This document shows, piece after piece, positions 53,984 to 64,000 of a stretch of DNA of 64,000 nt. The DNA is from Pictodentalium vernedei (lineage: Eukaryota; Mollusca; Scaphopoda; Dentaliida; Dentaliidae). Numbering within the stretch: position 1 is the first letter of the stretch; each line of letters opens with the position of its first letter. The stretch is taken from positions 32,678,484 to 32,742,483 of the forward strand of contig CM062291.1 in the NCBI GenBank assembly GCA_031216915.1. The letters run 5' to 3'. Made by a program: the position numbers and the translations under genes. A model generated the notes under the pieces. The model was not told the origin of the DNA. It ran no database searches and saw nothing but the letters and a program-made list of their open reading frames with translations.

Positions 53984-54730
53984 TCTATTCTAAACTGGAT
54001 TGGAGCTGGTTCTAACTGGGACCTTCCGATGGTTACCTCTTCCTACCACTTGCATTCAGTATAGGGAAGTGGGATGAATGGGTAACGATCGGAGGGTTCT
54101 TAGTTAGGAGCCACATAATCGGATATCATAACATTGCCTCAATAGTTTTCATGCGGCTGGTAAACAAAGGTTTTTAAAAAATATGTTTAGTTTCAAGCAT
54201 TAGAAGGACAGATAAAATGGGACGCAGTCTTTCCATGTATCGGCATGGTGGAGAGTAATGACTCTTGCGTGCAGAAAGCGCACATGAAGAGTATATGACA
54301 TTTTTGTTTGCGTTCTCACATCTCAAAGCCAAGGGAAAAGAGGGGAAAAAAGAAAAGACACTGTCTGGTTTGAGTGCAGCCCGATCAGCCGCTCACCTGT
54401 TGTGCTATAAATGGCAGCATACATCTCAGTCTTCTCGAATAATTTCCGGTGCGAAGGAGACTTTTGAATATTCGACCACCTCTGAAGTGCGGTTTTCGAG
54501 ATACATTGTCAACATTCATATACTTCTAGGGTTGAAAGACTACAGATGAGTGGATGTATGTTGAAAGCTGCACTTGAGTACAGTGTGACGAATGCGTGTG
54601 TGTGTGGAGGGGTGGGGGCTTGCATGGACCCACTTACTTCACCAGTAACAACAAATATACAACCTTTTACAGGTCGCAATATTGCCCATTATTAATTTTA
54701 TTGGATATGATTTTCTCTACCAGAATTGAC
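53984..54730. other. Non-coding, possible core promoter
   Basis: GTGCTATAAATGGCAG (about 54409) is a TATA-like box, preceded by 90 bp of mixed sequence and followed by TTCTCGAATAATTTCC, which resembles a heat-shock element. A 94-codon open frame across it shows no family features. Speculative. Confidence 0.3.
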
Positions 54731-54734
54731 CATG

Positions 54735-54850
54735 ATCCAGCTCGGCTGATATGACTTCTAACTCGACAGATATGACTTCAAACTCTACTGACATGACTTC
54801 AACCTCGGCTGATATGACTTCAAACTGATATGACGCCGACCTCGGACGAT
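54735..54850. repeat. Short ~25-bp minisatellite
   Basis: About five copies of CTCGGCTGATATGACTTC with AAACT/TAACT spacers. Confidence 0.8.
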
Positions 54851-55689
54851 GTGAACCAAACTATTATTCGTCGAAAGTAATCAATTCGTAAAAGTGGAAA
54901 GTAGAAGTTTTTTAGTATTTTTGTATGGTTTTTAATGATGGCAATAAGTAAGCAAGGACGTGTCGACGGGAGGGGGGGGGGGGGTATGTGTGTGTGTGTA
55001 GGGTGGGTGGGGGAGTCACCCGCCCCCATCCTGACAGACAGTTCAAATAGATGGAAATTCGGAGGGAAAGTCATGAGTAGATGGAAATTCCATCTATCTA
55101 GATTTTAGAGCTTCTTTGGTGATGCTGATGTCTCCTGTATTTCCTAAAATTCCAACTCGGTTTCAAATTGACAAAACTTCCTCCAACTGTTAGTATTTAC
55201 AACTACAGTGTACACAATATCGAGCTTTATAAGTATGCATGATGTCAATCGGTACGAGATTTCTATAGTACGTTTACTTATCGTAATAAAAAAATCCTCG
55301 AAATGCACTTCAAGAAAATCACATGATGTAAAATCGTTATCCTGAGTTAATTCCATTATTCACAGTCACAAAGTGATGAAACACTGAAAGTTGATCATTC
55401 CTGAATCAGATCTGATTTAATGTTAGGAGAGTGTGAATTGCCCAAAGTTCTCAGCTTGAGCAATTGTTTAGCACATATTCAATTCCCAGAATAATACCAA
55501 ATAATAATAACCTGATAATTCTATCATAAATGTGTTGGCATTTCAGTTATTAGAATAAATTTTATGCTCCCTTTCATGGCTTCATTTTCAAAATTTTTCT
55601 CAGTAGTGAATTTCCCCCTCCCGGACCCTCACCCTAGTTGGAAATTCACTACCCTGTACCCCTCTTGCCACGTTCCTGCGACTGACTAA
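54851..55689. other. Non-coding stretch
   Basis: A G-run (54970-54983) is followed by GTGTGTGTG. ATAGATGGAAATTC is repeated at 55048 and 55077. No gene seen. Confidence 0.4.
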
Positions 55690-55757
55690 TATTCCAACAA
55701 CATCGTCAAGGCGTGCATCCAACGAAGACATGCCTTGATGATGTTGTTACAATATTT
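55690..55757. repeat. Hairpin
   Basis: ATTCCAACAACATCGTCAAG GCGTG / CATGCCTTGATGATGTTGTTACAAT pair around ATCCAACGAAGA. Confidence 0.8.
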
Positions 55758-55888
55758 TATCACTCGGTACTTGAGTGATTGCATCCGGGGCAAATCAGGG
55801 TTACACTCTATCCCTCCAACCTGTCATCTTCGTTTCGCGATTCCCATGTTGGTGACAAATTTATTAGCCCACGAATGCATCGCAGCAT

Positions 55889-56214
55889 TATTGTTTGTTT
55901 GTTTATGAGGGTTTAACGACACTTTCAACATCCGGGGTCACCTCGTGTCGGTCAGTTCTACGGGTGGAGGAAGCCGGAGTTCCCGGAAACAACCACCGAG
56001 CAGCGTCGAGCAACTGTCAGGCTCCCCAACGTACTAACTCCACACAAGCAGGGTTAGCATTGGTTGAAGGCGCGCAGTACGCCTTAGTACACAGCGCCAC
56101 CGTGCCCTCGCGTGGGCAATTGGGAAAAGTGCCTTGCCCAAGGACACAACGCGGTTGCCGCAGGGGATTCGACCGAGGGCCTACTAATTTCTACCTTCTG
56201 AGCCACCGCACTCC
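55889..56214 (-). mobile_element. tRNA-derived SINE with 10-bp target duplication
   Basis: CATCGCAGCA (55879-55888) / CATCGCGGCA (56215-56224), one mismatch. Head GGGAGTGCGGTGGCTCAGAA; tail of the GACACGAGGTGACC...GTCGTTAAACCC type. Confidence 0.88.
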
Positions 56215-56224
56215 CATCGCGGCA

Positions 56225-56649
56225 CTAAGAAACACCATATTGAGTGTTCTTCTTTATGAAGATCTGGTATGAAATTTCCTTCTGCATAAAGATTTAGTGG
56301 AACGTACGCAATTGTTACAATTATCGCTCCTGTGAAGTGTCTTATAAAAGTTCTAGCGCTATAGGAAACTTTTAATTACGGCACTCTTACCCCACAGGGT
56401 TGTACAATTAGCGTTATCGTCGAACGATATTGTCAGAGTATTGTGGAAATCTAGAGCGCTATAATTTATTCAGTCGAATTTCAATCAAATTATTAATGGC
56501 TTTTTTATTTGTAATTGCTTCTTTGTTACGTTATGAGTTATACCTGTTATTAGACAAGCAATTAGACCTGCAGACCAAACGTTTCAATGATCGCAGGACA
56601 TTTATTTAACTGAAGAAGTCTTGGTATTAAGAATTTGTATTGATTTGTA
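56225..56649. other. Non-coding, nothing distinct
   Basis: No gene or clear repeat seen. Confidence 0.4.
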
Positions 56650-57095
56650 CCCTTTGAAGGGCGCCGGGAGGTGGAGGGGAGGGGCAGGGGAGAGAAGCTT
56701 CCCCAATTGCTCAGAATAGGTTACAAATTAATCGAAATCAACTGGGTGCAGTGAATATGAACCCAATTGGGTTCATATTCACTCCTCCCAGTTGATTTCG
56801 GTTGACTTTTAAGTTTTTTATAAGTGGCGACGCAATGGGAGCTGGGGGGTGGGGAAACTTCAAGTCGCTATCTGACCGTGGCTTTACAATACAATATCAC
56901 ACCCGCACTATCTGGGGGCCTTTGAAGACCACGTCATGCAGGCGTTGTAAAAACACTCAAAAATCGCTCCCATGGCGTGTAAATATGAAATGTTTTTCCG
57001 GGGAGATCCCCCCAGACCCCCACCTTAGGCCTGTGGGAGATGCCTTCGTCTTGGGCCCGAACCCCTAAATCGAAATCCTGACGCCGCCACCGTTT
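56650..57095. repeat. Probable GC-ended transposon relic with internal hairpin
   Basis: Internal palindrome 56730-56806 (AATCAACTGGGTGCAGTGAA / TTCACTCCTCCCAGTTGATT around a GAACCCAATTGGGTTC centre). The ends GGGCGCCGGGAGGTGG and GACGCCGCCACC are loosely complementary. Class unknown. Confidence 0.5.
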
Positions 57096-57306
57096 TTATC
57101 GCAACTGATTTTAGGGTGCAGCGATCGTCTTTTTTTGGACAGAAGTGCACCAGCACAGAAGAGAAACTACGAAGCTCTCGAATATTCGCTTCTAACGTAG
57201 TTTACGTGTGTCAATGCCAATGGTTGGGGTGTGTCTTATAATGACGAAATGTGGTCGATAATTACCAAACAACGAAGCTACACAATCGGCGGGGCATTTT
57301 CGGAAG
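57096..57306. other. Non-coding, nothing distinct
   Basis: No gene seen. Confidence 0.35.
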
Positions 57307-57395
57307 TTATGTATCGTCCCTTGAATGGAACAAGGTGCCATCCGAAATACCTTAGCACTGCTGATGGCACCTTGTTCTTCTCAAGGAACGGTATA
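57307..57395. repeat. Hairpin with CCCTTGA / TCAAGG ends
   Basis: GTCCCTTGAATGGAACAAGG TGCCATC / GATGGCACCTTGTTCTTCTC AAGGAAC. Member of the foldback group with 32776 and 37573. Confidence 0.8.
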
Positions 57396-57595
57396 GGTAA
57401 AATGTCAATACAATATTGAGTGTCACATTACAATTTATGATGCATTGTAAACTCTCGGTTGTAACTCATATTGAATATTTTAAAGAAATTATTGTTTTAT
57501 AAATTGAAATGAAACATAATAAATTTTAATAACAATACTTAAGACTTTTTTTGTGATTTTAAACATTAGTGTGTATTAACACCAGTGCTTATATA

Positions 57596-57755
57596 CTGGA
57601 AAATAAACGTGTTTAAGTGTTTAAAAGGAGGTCTTTATACATGTTTATGGTGATTTCAATCTGTTGCATGGGTTAAACATGTTTGAGGTGCTTATTAAGT
57701 TAAACATGTTTAAGGACAATTAAACATGTTTAAAAAATCAACATGTTTGAGGCAT
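57596..57755. repeat. Cluster of AAACATGTTT palindromes
   Basis: TTAAACATGTTT or a near variant occurs at about 57673, 57702, 57722 and 57739, with related TACATGTTTA, GTGTTTAAGTGTTTAAAA upstream. Spacing is irregular (about 17-29 bp). Confidence 0.7.
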
Positions 57756-57774
57756 TTATAATCTGTTGCATACA

Positions 57775-58228
57775 CACATTAAAAACCAAAGTGTTAAAAA
57801 CTGCACTTGAAGTGCTGTATTTAACACTTACTAAGTACTGAACTGGCAATTTGTTCAAGTGTAGATATCCTAGAACTTGGCAGGTGTTACAATAATACCA
57901 CTTGACAAGTGTAATGTCGCGACACTTAAAAGGAAACAACGCAGATGACGCGGATCAGGCTCGAAGTCTCGAGCCTGATCCGCGCCATCTACGTTGTGTC
58001 CTTTTAATTATGTACCCACCAAGCGCAAATCAAATTACGGACGATTCTGGAAGAACCACCAATGCTAGACACATGGGAAGTGCCATCCAATCAAGTTTCA
58101 GATGTCTGACGATTGTAATGTCTAAGTGCTTAAAGCATTGCACTTGGAGTGTTAAAATCAATCCCTAAGAGTTAGAATGGGTTTAACACCTTGAAAGTGT
58201 CAGTTTTAACACTTTAGTTTTTAGTGTG
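57775..58228. mobile_element. TIR MITE with internal palindrome
   Basis: Inverted ends CACATTAAAAACCAAAGTGT and CACACTAAAAACTAAAGTGT (right end, reverse complement), continuing into TAAAAACTGCACTT / TAAAACTGACACTT. Internal hairpin 57935-58007 with TCAGGCTCGAAGTCTCGAGC centre. Target duplication not clear. Confidence 0.75.
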
Positions 58229-58261
58229 CAGGTGTTATAATTATTATACACTTCCTTTTTA

Positions 58262-58478
58262 CAGTGTATCCACCGATTGCCCACGTGGGGGCGCTGTGAA
58301 CTGAGGCGTAATTCACGTCGATGGTGCACCTGTCTTCAACCAATACTAACCCTGCTTGTGTGGTGTCAGTACGTTGGGGAGCCTGACAGTTGCTCGCCGT
58401 TGCTCCACCTATAAAACTGTACGACACGAGGTTACGCTGGCTGTCGAAAGTGTCATTAAATTCCAATAAATAAATAAA
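58262..58478 (+). mobile_element. 5'-truncated SINE
   Basis: Starts in the body (CCACCGATTGCCCACGTGGG), then TCTTCAACCAATACTAACCC, ending GTCATTAAATTCCAATAAAT. Confidence 0.85.
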
Positions 58479-59000
58479 TATAACTCATACCCAGAGTAGA
58501 GAGCCCTTTTTGATACACCCACCCGTTACACACGGATGCTTCCTGTTCCCTTGTACGTCTTAATACGTAATTCTCACCATTCTAGACAAAGTATATACTT
58601 AAATTTGGTCCCTGCTAATCGGAACATCTACCCTCGAATAGAATCGAGTCAAACGGAGGTGGGGTGTGGGGTACAACTGCCCCGGTGCCCGGCGATTTGG
58701 GGGTGTTTTAAAAAGCTGAAAATTGTGGGAAGGCTTTTGGTACGGGCTCCCACGCTGGTGGAGGAGGCAAGAGGGCGTAGTTGCATTACTGACCAGGTTC
58801 CATTCATGTATAAAAAAGAAACACTTGTTCCAGTTTGTTGGTTTTCCACAGATCTTTCCTGCATCGTGGTGGTCACGATTATCTTTGGAGAGAAAAAAAA
58901 ATGCACCATACACACAGAAATATAGCCAAATTGTAAGGAAATAATGGAGTATATATGGTCAAGAAAATGCAAGAGAATGCTTCTCCAAGCACTAATTTAC
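58479..59000. other. Non-coding, nothing distinct
   Basis: Open frames on both strands overlap here, with no recognisable family. I do not call a gene. Confidence 0.35.
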
Positions 59001-59219
59001 CCCTTTACCTAACATGAAAAGCAGACGACACTTGCAAAAAAAATTCTTGAATAACTAATTTTTTGTCTCAAAAACATAGGTTATGACCCCTCGTTGGAAC
59101 GAGCTCGTTCCAATGAGGGGTCATAACCTATGTTTTTGAGACAAAAAATGAAAAAATAATGAAAATTCATTGGCGATTTTTAAGAATAGCGCTGGCCGGT
59201 TTTGGCTGTTACGTTGGGT
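59001..59219. mobile_element. TTAA MITE family A, inverted, core shortened
   Basis: CCCTTTACCTAACATGAAAA start, core reduced to GGAACGAGCTCGTTCC, end GTTACGTTGGGTAAA without AGGGTTAA. Confidence 0.85.
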
Positions 59220-59577
59220 AAAATTTTCTGGGGACGACCACTAAACCCCCCTCCTCACACACCTCCTTTATCGCTTTTGGCGTTCGCAAGACCCATAACA
59301 CGCGTTCTATATATACATATTGCTTCGAGGCCCCTCCTCGCTCTCAAAGGCCCTACCAACCCGAGTCCTGCGTTCAAAAGTTACATTGCTTCAGCAGGAG
59401 ACATACTTAGAAATTGGAGCGCAATATTAGGCCACCGTGTTAGGCAGGCAAGCGAACGGAACAGGCGATCGAATTGGAAACGGCGGGAAACAATTTTCGT
59501 GAAATCACTTGTAATATTCTCAAATTTCCAAATTACCGTGCATATCCTTGCGGCTTACACATGGCACAGGTGGCGTC
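59220..59577. other. Non-coding, nothing distinct
   Basis: No gene or clear repeat seen. Confidence 0.35.
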
Positions 59578-59677
59578 AAACTTCAAGCAGTGTTGTATAC
59601 CCTCGCTACGTTCGACACACATCGGAAGAATCCGATGTGTCAAGCGTACCGAGGGGAGACAACACTGCTTGGAGTTT
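59578..59677. repeat. Foldback palindrome
   Basis: AAACTTCAAGCAGTGTTGT ... CGACACACATCGG / CCGATGTGTCAAGCG ... ACAACACTGCTTGGAGTTT. Confidence 0.82.
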
Positions 59678-59851
59678 GGAGTGGCATGAGTACAAAGTTC
59701 AGATCATAGGTTGCATTGCTGCAACAGTAAATCCATAGAATCCCAAGCTCCTTTTCATAAGTGGGTCAGCTGTTGTAGAATTGAAACTTGTAAGGCAGAC
59801 AAGCCCGCCGATAAGCCAGTTGAACCGGAAATGCAATAAGGAACGACGACA

Positions 59852-60252
59852 GTAGTATAGCATGTACCCGATCGTGCCCCATTACCCGGACTTTTGGGGG
59901 TGCAGCTAATGTTAAATTCCCATAGGAACCGGACTTTTGGGGGTGCAACTTTGGGGTGCAAAAGTACGGCTCCTTGCAGCTAGATCCGGTAAATAGTGTA
60001 CGTACTGCATATATAGTATGCTATGGCAAGTATAGTGATATATGTATGCATGGGGCTATAGGTATATATTATGGGTAAGTGGTGGAAAGATGATGGGAAA
60101 ATTGGGTTTGCTTGAAAGTTTTTCCCGCGAAACGGTTGACGTTGCTATTTACGTCGTGACGTCATGATGCGTACGCGACGTCATAGAGATGTTGACCGCT
60201 GTTATTGTCCGGTATACAATCTGACATAACGTTTTTCGGGTCAGGGGGTGTC
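59852..60252 (+). repeat. Left long inverted repeat
   Basis: Contains two copies of CCGGACTTTTGGGGGTGCA, ATATATAGTATGCTATGGCA, CCGCGAAACGGTTGACG and the CRE-like GTGACGTCATGA. Only scattered differences separate it from the right arm. Confidence 0.92.
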
Positions 60253-60256
60253 GGGG

Positions 60257-60736
60257 TTCAGTAGTATAGCTCGTATGTTTCACCCCCAGGGGGCCCCTCG
60301 GTACTATAGCACTACCGCTAAGACGATAAAATGGGGAAATAAAGTCAATTTCGGTGATTTCGGGTGGATTTCGGTGATTTGGAAGGATTGTCGGGTTGTT
60401 TGTGGTAATTAGATTTACTCTTCTACGATCGAACACACCCGATCTTGTTAGAAGTCATTGGGTAACATAGCAACCACGTGCTACAATAGAAACCAAGATG
60501 GCGGCCCCCAGTATACAAAATGGACGACGGAAACACGTATCACCCTAACAACACGCGCTGCGCATGCGCACTAACAACACGTATCACTATGGGGATGACG
60601 TCACAACATGGCCGCTCACGCGGGTTACCATGACAACAACATGGCGCCACTAGGTCACGTGACATGACGTCACTTCCGCGGTCATCAACCGGGGTCACCC
60701 AACCTGTCCCTGAAACGTGCGAGCTATACTACTGAA
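60257..60736. promoter_or_regulatory. CpG-rich promoter-motif island inside the long-TIR element
   Basis: Bounded by TTCAGTAGTATAGCTCG (60257-60273) and its complement (60720-60736). Within 220 bp it holds: X-box/RFX-like GGTAACATAGCAACC (60461), E-box CACGTG (60475), YY1-like CAAGATGGCGGC (60494), NRF1-like TGCGCATGCGCA (60559), CRE TGACGTCA (60596 and 60665), a second X-box GTTACCATGACAAC (60624), GTCACGTGAC (60654) and ETS-like CACTTCCGCGG (60671). These are the standard motifs of animal CpG promoters. No downstream coding exon is visible in the element. Confidence 0.6.
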
Positions 60737-60739
60737 ACC

Positions 60740-60970
60740 CATCTCTAATTCCAAAAAGGAATTCTACAAATGGGATTCCTAAAAAGGGATTATCCAGTAG
60801 GTATCCTCGAATAAAACAATACCAGGACATAGGTATCCTAAAATACCCGTATGTGCCTATGTGCCTTTGTGTCACATTGTGCCTTTTCACATAAGCACAT
60901 ATCGGCACATAAACCATGTGGCTTTGTGCTAGGGCACATTGTGTCACATTGTGCTTTTTCACATAAGCAC
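60740..60970. repeat. Local repeats (AAAAAGGGATT and GTGTCACATTGTGC)
   Basis: GTGTCACATTGTGCCTTTTC ACATAAGCACATAT occurs twice, about 64 bp apart (60869 and 60932), and AAAAAGGGATTC-type words recur. Confidence 0.75.
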
Positions 60971-61149
60971 ATATGACAAAAAAGGGATTCTATAGCCACG
61001 GGTGTTTCCTAAAAAGGGGGTGCCGAAATTGGGGTGCCTGGGAATATGGCCATTGGATATAGGCTTTTATTATACACAAGGGAGATAACTCTGTATACAG
61101 ATTATGGGAAATCAAGCAATCTAATTGGTTAGTTATATATATGAAACAA

Positions 61150-62215
61150 CAAGAATACTTGGAATAGGATCAGAACAACTGCTATTACGCACCACCTTAC
61201 CAGTAACAGGGTGATACAAAGCATTTGGTAGGTTAATACTATCAACGGTTAGGATGGAATCTACAGGGGAATATACCAACCATACTCTGCTGCCGTTCTG
61301 TATTACTAGGCACCCCAGAATACCGCTCAATAATATGAAGCACCTGGTGGATCAGCAGTACCAAGGGCCAGCAAGAGACCTACAGGGATATGCATAGCCT
61401 ATGTTATACTACCGTTCTAAACTACCAAGCATTACCCCACCCCCACAAAATCACTAGGTCTACCATAACGTACTACATATACCAGCCATATAATAAAACA
61501 AAGCAATCGGTTGGTTAATAGTACCAAGCACTAACAGGGGCCTATAGGTGTATATACCGCCATACTATAGTGCCGTTCTAAACTACCAGACAGTACCCCT
61601 ACCCACAATACCTCTATGCCTAGCATTGCATACTACCTATATTAGTCATGGGATAACATGAAGCATCAGGTGGATTAATAGTACTAAGGGCTAACATGGG
61701 ACCTGCAAGGGCCCACAGAGGTATATATCGTCCACACTATACTGTTGTTCTATACTGCCAGGCATTACCCCCACTCCAAAACCCCACTTGACCTGCCATA
61801 ACATACTACATATACCAATCATGGAATAATACAAAGCAATCGGCTGGTTAATAATATCGAGGACTGGACCTATAGGTGTATATACAATGCATCCTATACC
61901 ACCCGTTCTAAACAACCTAGTATAATACTGCCTGGCCTAACACTAAACTACCAATACCAGCCATAAGATAATACAAAGGATTCGGTAGGTTAATAGTACT
62001 AAGGGGGTAATAGACCAACAGATCATTCATCCTATACTGTCCAACTTGAATCACCAATGACTATCTCGCAATACCACACTACCATCCACCCACCCTACTG
62101 CTTGACTTAGCTATAGCAGACATAGGATAATATGAAGCATAAGGTGGATTAATAGTATTAAGGGCTAACTTGGGACCTACATGCATATATACCACTACTA
62201 CCATATCACCCCCTC
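61150..62215. repeat. ~158-bp tandem array with alternating unit types
   Basis: ATAATAYRAAGCA words mark units near 61200, 61335, 61493, 61651, 61826, 61970 and 62128. Units with RGGTGGATTAATAG alternate with units having TCGGTTGGTTAATAG (order B A B A B B A), suggesting a roughly 316-bp dimer. Shared parts include CCTATAGGTGTATATACC and CCGTTCTAAACTACCA. Confidence 0.82.
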
Positions 62216-62228
62216 TCCTCAAACGAGA

Positions 62229-62622
62229 AGCCCGACACCCCCTGACCCGAAAAACGTCATGTCAGATTGTATACTGGACAATAACAGCGGTCAACATCTC
62301 TATGACGTCGCGTGCGCATCATGACGTCACGACGTAAATAGCAACGTCAACCGTTTCGCGGGAAAAACTTTCAAGCAAACCCAATTTTCCCATCATCTTT
62401 CCACCACTTACCCATAATATATACCTATAGCCCCATGCATACATATATCACTATACTTGCCATAGCATACTATATATGCAGTACGTACACTATTTACCGG
62501 ATCTAGCTGCAAGGAGCCGTACTTTTGCACCCCCAAAAGTCCGGTTCCTATGGGAATTTAACACTAGCTGCACCCCCAAAAGTCCGGGTAATGAGGCACG
62601 ATCGGGTACATGCTATACTACT
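62229..62622 (-). repeat. Right long inverted repeat
   Basis: Reverse complement of 59852-60252. It begins CCCGACACCCCCTGACCCG and ends TACATGCTATACTACT. Confidence 0.92.
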
Positions 62623-62659
62623 TACGACAAATCAGCGGAAAGCCAAAGAATGATTATTT

Positions 62660-63275
62660 GCCCCCCACGGTTTCACCGTGAAGGGAACTATTGGATTGCA
62701 CTCCGTCTGTCCGTCCGTCCTTCTGTCCTGTTACCACCCGTATCTCAGAGATGCTTTGGCGCTTTTCAGTGTTTCAAATGTTCAGCTTTGATGGGGCATT
62801 AGGAAAAATTGATGCACGTCAATTTTTTCCGAAAAAAAATTCAAGATGGCCGACTGGCGGCCATTTTTGTTGGAAATTACGTGTAATTCGTTATACGCTC
62901 AGAACTTCTGAACGACATTTCCGATTTCAATAATTTTTGGTGTGGAGGTCCAGCAGCAAATTAGCCTTACTTAACCTTTTGTTGGGTAATATTTTGTGCG
63001 TATTATGTTGCGTACTGTTAACCACTTATATCTCAGAGATGCTTTCATTTCAAATTTTCAATATTACACTGTTTTTTTTCTTGTGCATAAATTATGCAAG
63101 TTAGCCTTACTTAAACTTTTTACTGGTATTTGGATGCTTCCAGTAAAACCACAGACATATGGGTAATATTGGGATTAGTTTGTTGAGTTGTTCCTTTGAT
63201 ATCCATATTTGTTTGGGTTTTATTTAGGAAATATCAATATATTTCACAGTAATCCACCTACCGTGGGGGACGATT
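62660..63275. mobile_element. Repeat with CCCCCCACGGT inverted ends
   Basis: GCCCCCCACGGTTTCACCGTG at the left and CTACCGTGGGGGA at the right are complementary. A CCGTCCGTCC tract and two TATCTCAGAGATGCTTT words (62739, 63030) lie inside. Class unknown. Confidence 0.55.
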
Positions 63276-63681
63276 GTCTGATCGCTGGTGATCGGCGTTG
63301 CACTTGTTTTTACTATTGTTTCATTTCTGTGGCACGATTCCGCCATAGAATACATTTATTTCCCATTGTTCCTTCCAGTAAAAAAACCCATAAGTTACTG
63401 GACATCGAAAATATAAGAATCAGGAAGCCGCTTCGATGTCTAAATGGAATGGAATCGAATCTTCGAAGGCTCCTACTAAATCCCCACAGGTCAATGAGAC
63501 TGACTTCCTGGAAACTCTGGCAATAATTCGAATTCTTTGACAAAGCATATGAAGTATTAGCTGAAACTAGTTGACAGAATTTGAACTTTTGCAATTTATG
63601 TTTTTCACTTTTCACTAAGTTGTTGTTTTCGTTATACCGGTACTGCACTGTCAGTATTCTATTAGTAGATTGGGTACTTAC
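63276..63681. other. Non-coding, nothing distinct
   Basis: Open frames on both strands without recognisable features. Confidence 0.35.
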
Positions 63682-63734
63682 GTAAAGTATTTGATTTGGT
63701 AGTCATAGGGAAGTCTTTTGGAGAAACAAGCCAT
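63682..63734 (-). CDS. Possible first coding exon
   Basis: ATG at 63734 (AGAAATGG context, purine at -3) gives MACFSKRLPYDYQIKYF and then a perfect donor, TTAC|GTAAGTACCC, in phase 2. Only 17 codons, so coding status depends on the donor and start context alone. Downstream exons would lie at lower coordinates; I could not identify one. Confidence 0.28.
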
Positions 63735-63780
63735 TTCTATTCTGATCACTACGGAAGCCGGCTAGTGCCACTTCGTCGAC

Positions 63781-63834
63781 TGAGTGCTAGAATGTTCTAT
63801 GTCCCATAGGGGACATAGAACATTCTAGCACTCA
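63781..63834. repeat. Short perfect hairpin with CTGAGT ends
   Basis: TGAGTGCTAGAATGTTCTAT GTCCC / GGGACATAGAACATTCTAGC ACTCA. Similar in plan and sequence to the hairpin at 49160-49226. Confidence 0.88.
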
Positions 63835-63859
63835 GGCGACGACTTGTAAATCATTTTTA

Positions 63860-64000
63860 TGTCGTAATTAGGACATAGTATGTTGTAATTACAAAATAGT
63901 ATGTCGTAATTACGATTCAGTATGTCGTAATTACGACACAGGCTCTCTCGTAATCACGACATACTATCTCGTAGTTATGACGTCGTAGGTCGTAATTACG
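63860..64000. repeat. GTCGTAATTACGA repeats
   Basis: TATGTCGTAATTACGA and inverted forms recur about eight times. The words are themselves nearly palindromic. The array runs off the window. Confidence 0.85.

Larger units (their letters stand above)
59852..62622. mobile_element. 2.77-kb element with ~400-bp inverted repeats and AGT...ACT ends
   Basis: 59852-60252 and 62229-62622 are nearly identical in opposite orientation. They start AGTAGTATAGCATGTACCCG and end ...CATGCTATACTACT. The flanks GACGAC (59846-59851) and TACGAC (62623-62628) match at 5 of 6. AGT/ACT termini, long inverted repeats and 6-bp duplications are the published signature of Polinton/Maverick DNA transposons. This one has no polymerase, integrase or capsid gene, so it would be a short non-autonomous derivative. 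Inside it lie a promoter-like island (60257-60736), a small tandem repeat and a 158-bp array. Class assignment is inference. Confidence 0.7.

Noticed and set aside
54265-54549. 94-codon open frame
   Set aside because: No recognisable domain, no splice support, overlaps a TATA-like element. Not called.
58536-58972. Overlapping open frames of 73-129 codons on both strands
   Set aside because: No family features on either strand, and no reason to prefer one.

Overview
This is animal nuclear DNA. Coding exons are short and separated by long introns with GT/AG borders. The rest is packed with eukaryotic transposons (a DIRS-type retroelement, LINEs, a Penelope-like relic, tRNA- and 5S-derived SINEs, hAT-, mariner- and TTAA-target MITEs) and several satellites. 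The repertoire suggests a marine invertebrate, perhaps a lophotrochozoan such as a mollusc or brachiopod. That is inference, because nothing here fixes the species.

Layout. A 6.6-kb DIRS-like retrotransposon lies at 1342-7978 on the minus strand. From 9.6 to 18.8 kb there is an unrecognised minus-strand host gene, for which I could assemble four coding exons with matching splice phases (ATG at 18774, then 14823-14769, 13125-12734, 10154-9684). Its introns hold MITEs, a SINE, 72-bp repeats and a 17-copy 61-bp minisatellite. A 62-bp satellite of about 76 copies fills 19966-24735, and its decayed flanks reach about 26640 and have been invaded by TTAA MITEs and SINEs. A 117-bp degenerate array (28230-30005) is split by a clean hAT MITE. 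An intact intronless ORF lies at 30189-31118.

From 32 to 42 kb there is a dense nest of SINEs with visible target-site duplications, including one whose head is 5S rRNA-like, plus MITEs, a 671-bp hAT insertion and a tandemly duplicated palindrome. From 43 to 48 kb there are microsatellites and a decayed LINE inserted in a 176-bp tandem repeat. A second host-like ORF (Ser/acidic/basic-rich, 394 aa) is at 49568-50752, followed by a 35-bp satellite (51600-53815). The last 10 kb holds several foldback elements and a 2.77-kb element (59852-62622) with about 400-bp inverted repeats ending AGT...ACT. Inside that element sits a CpG-rich cluster of animal promoter motifs.

The most interesting structures are: (1) several TTAA-target MITE families with unrelated arms but the same GAGCTC-centred palindromic core; (2) the long-TIR element carrying a promoter-like island; (3) a SINE family in which one copy swaps a tRNA head for a 5S head; (4) the compound 3' end of the DIRS element; (5) a satellite that can be seen emerging from an older decayed array. 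All of the retroelement coding regions in the window look inactivated.
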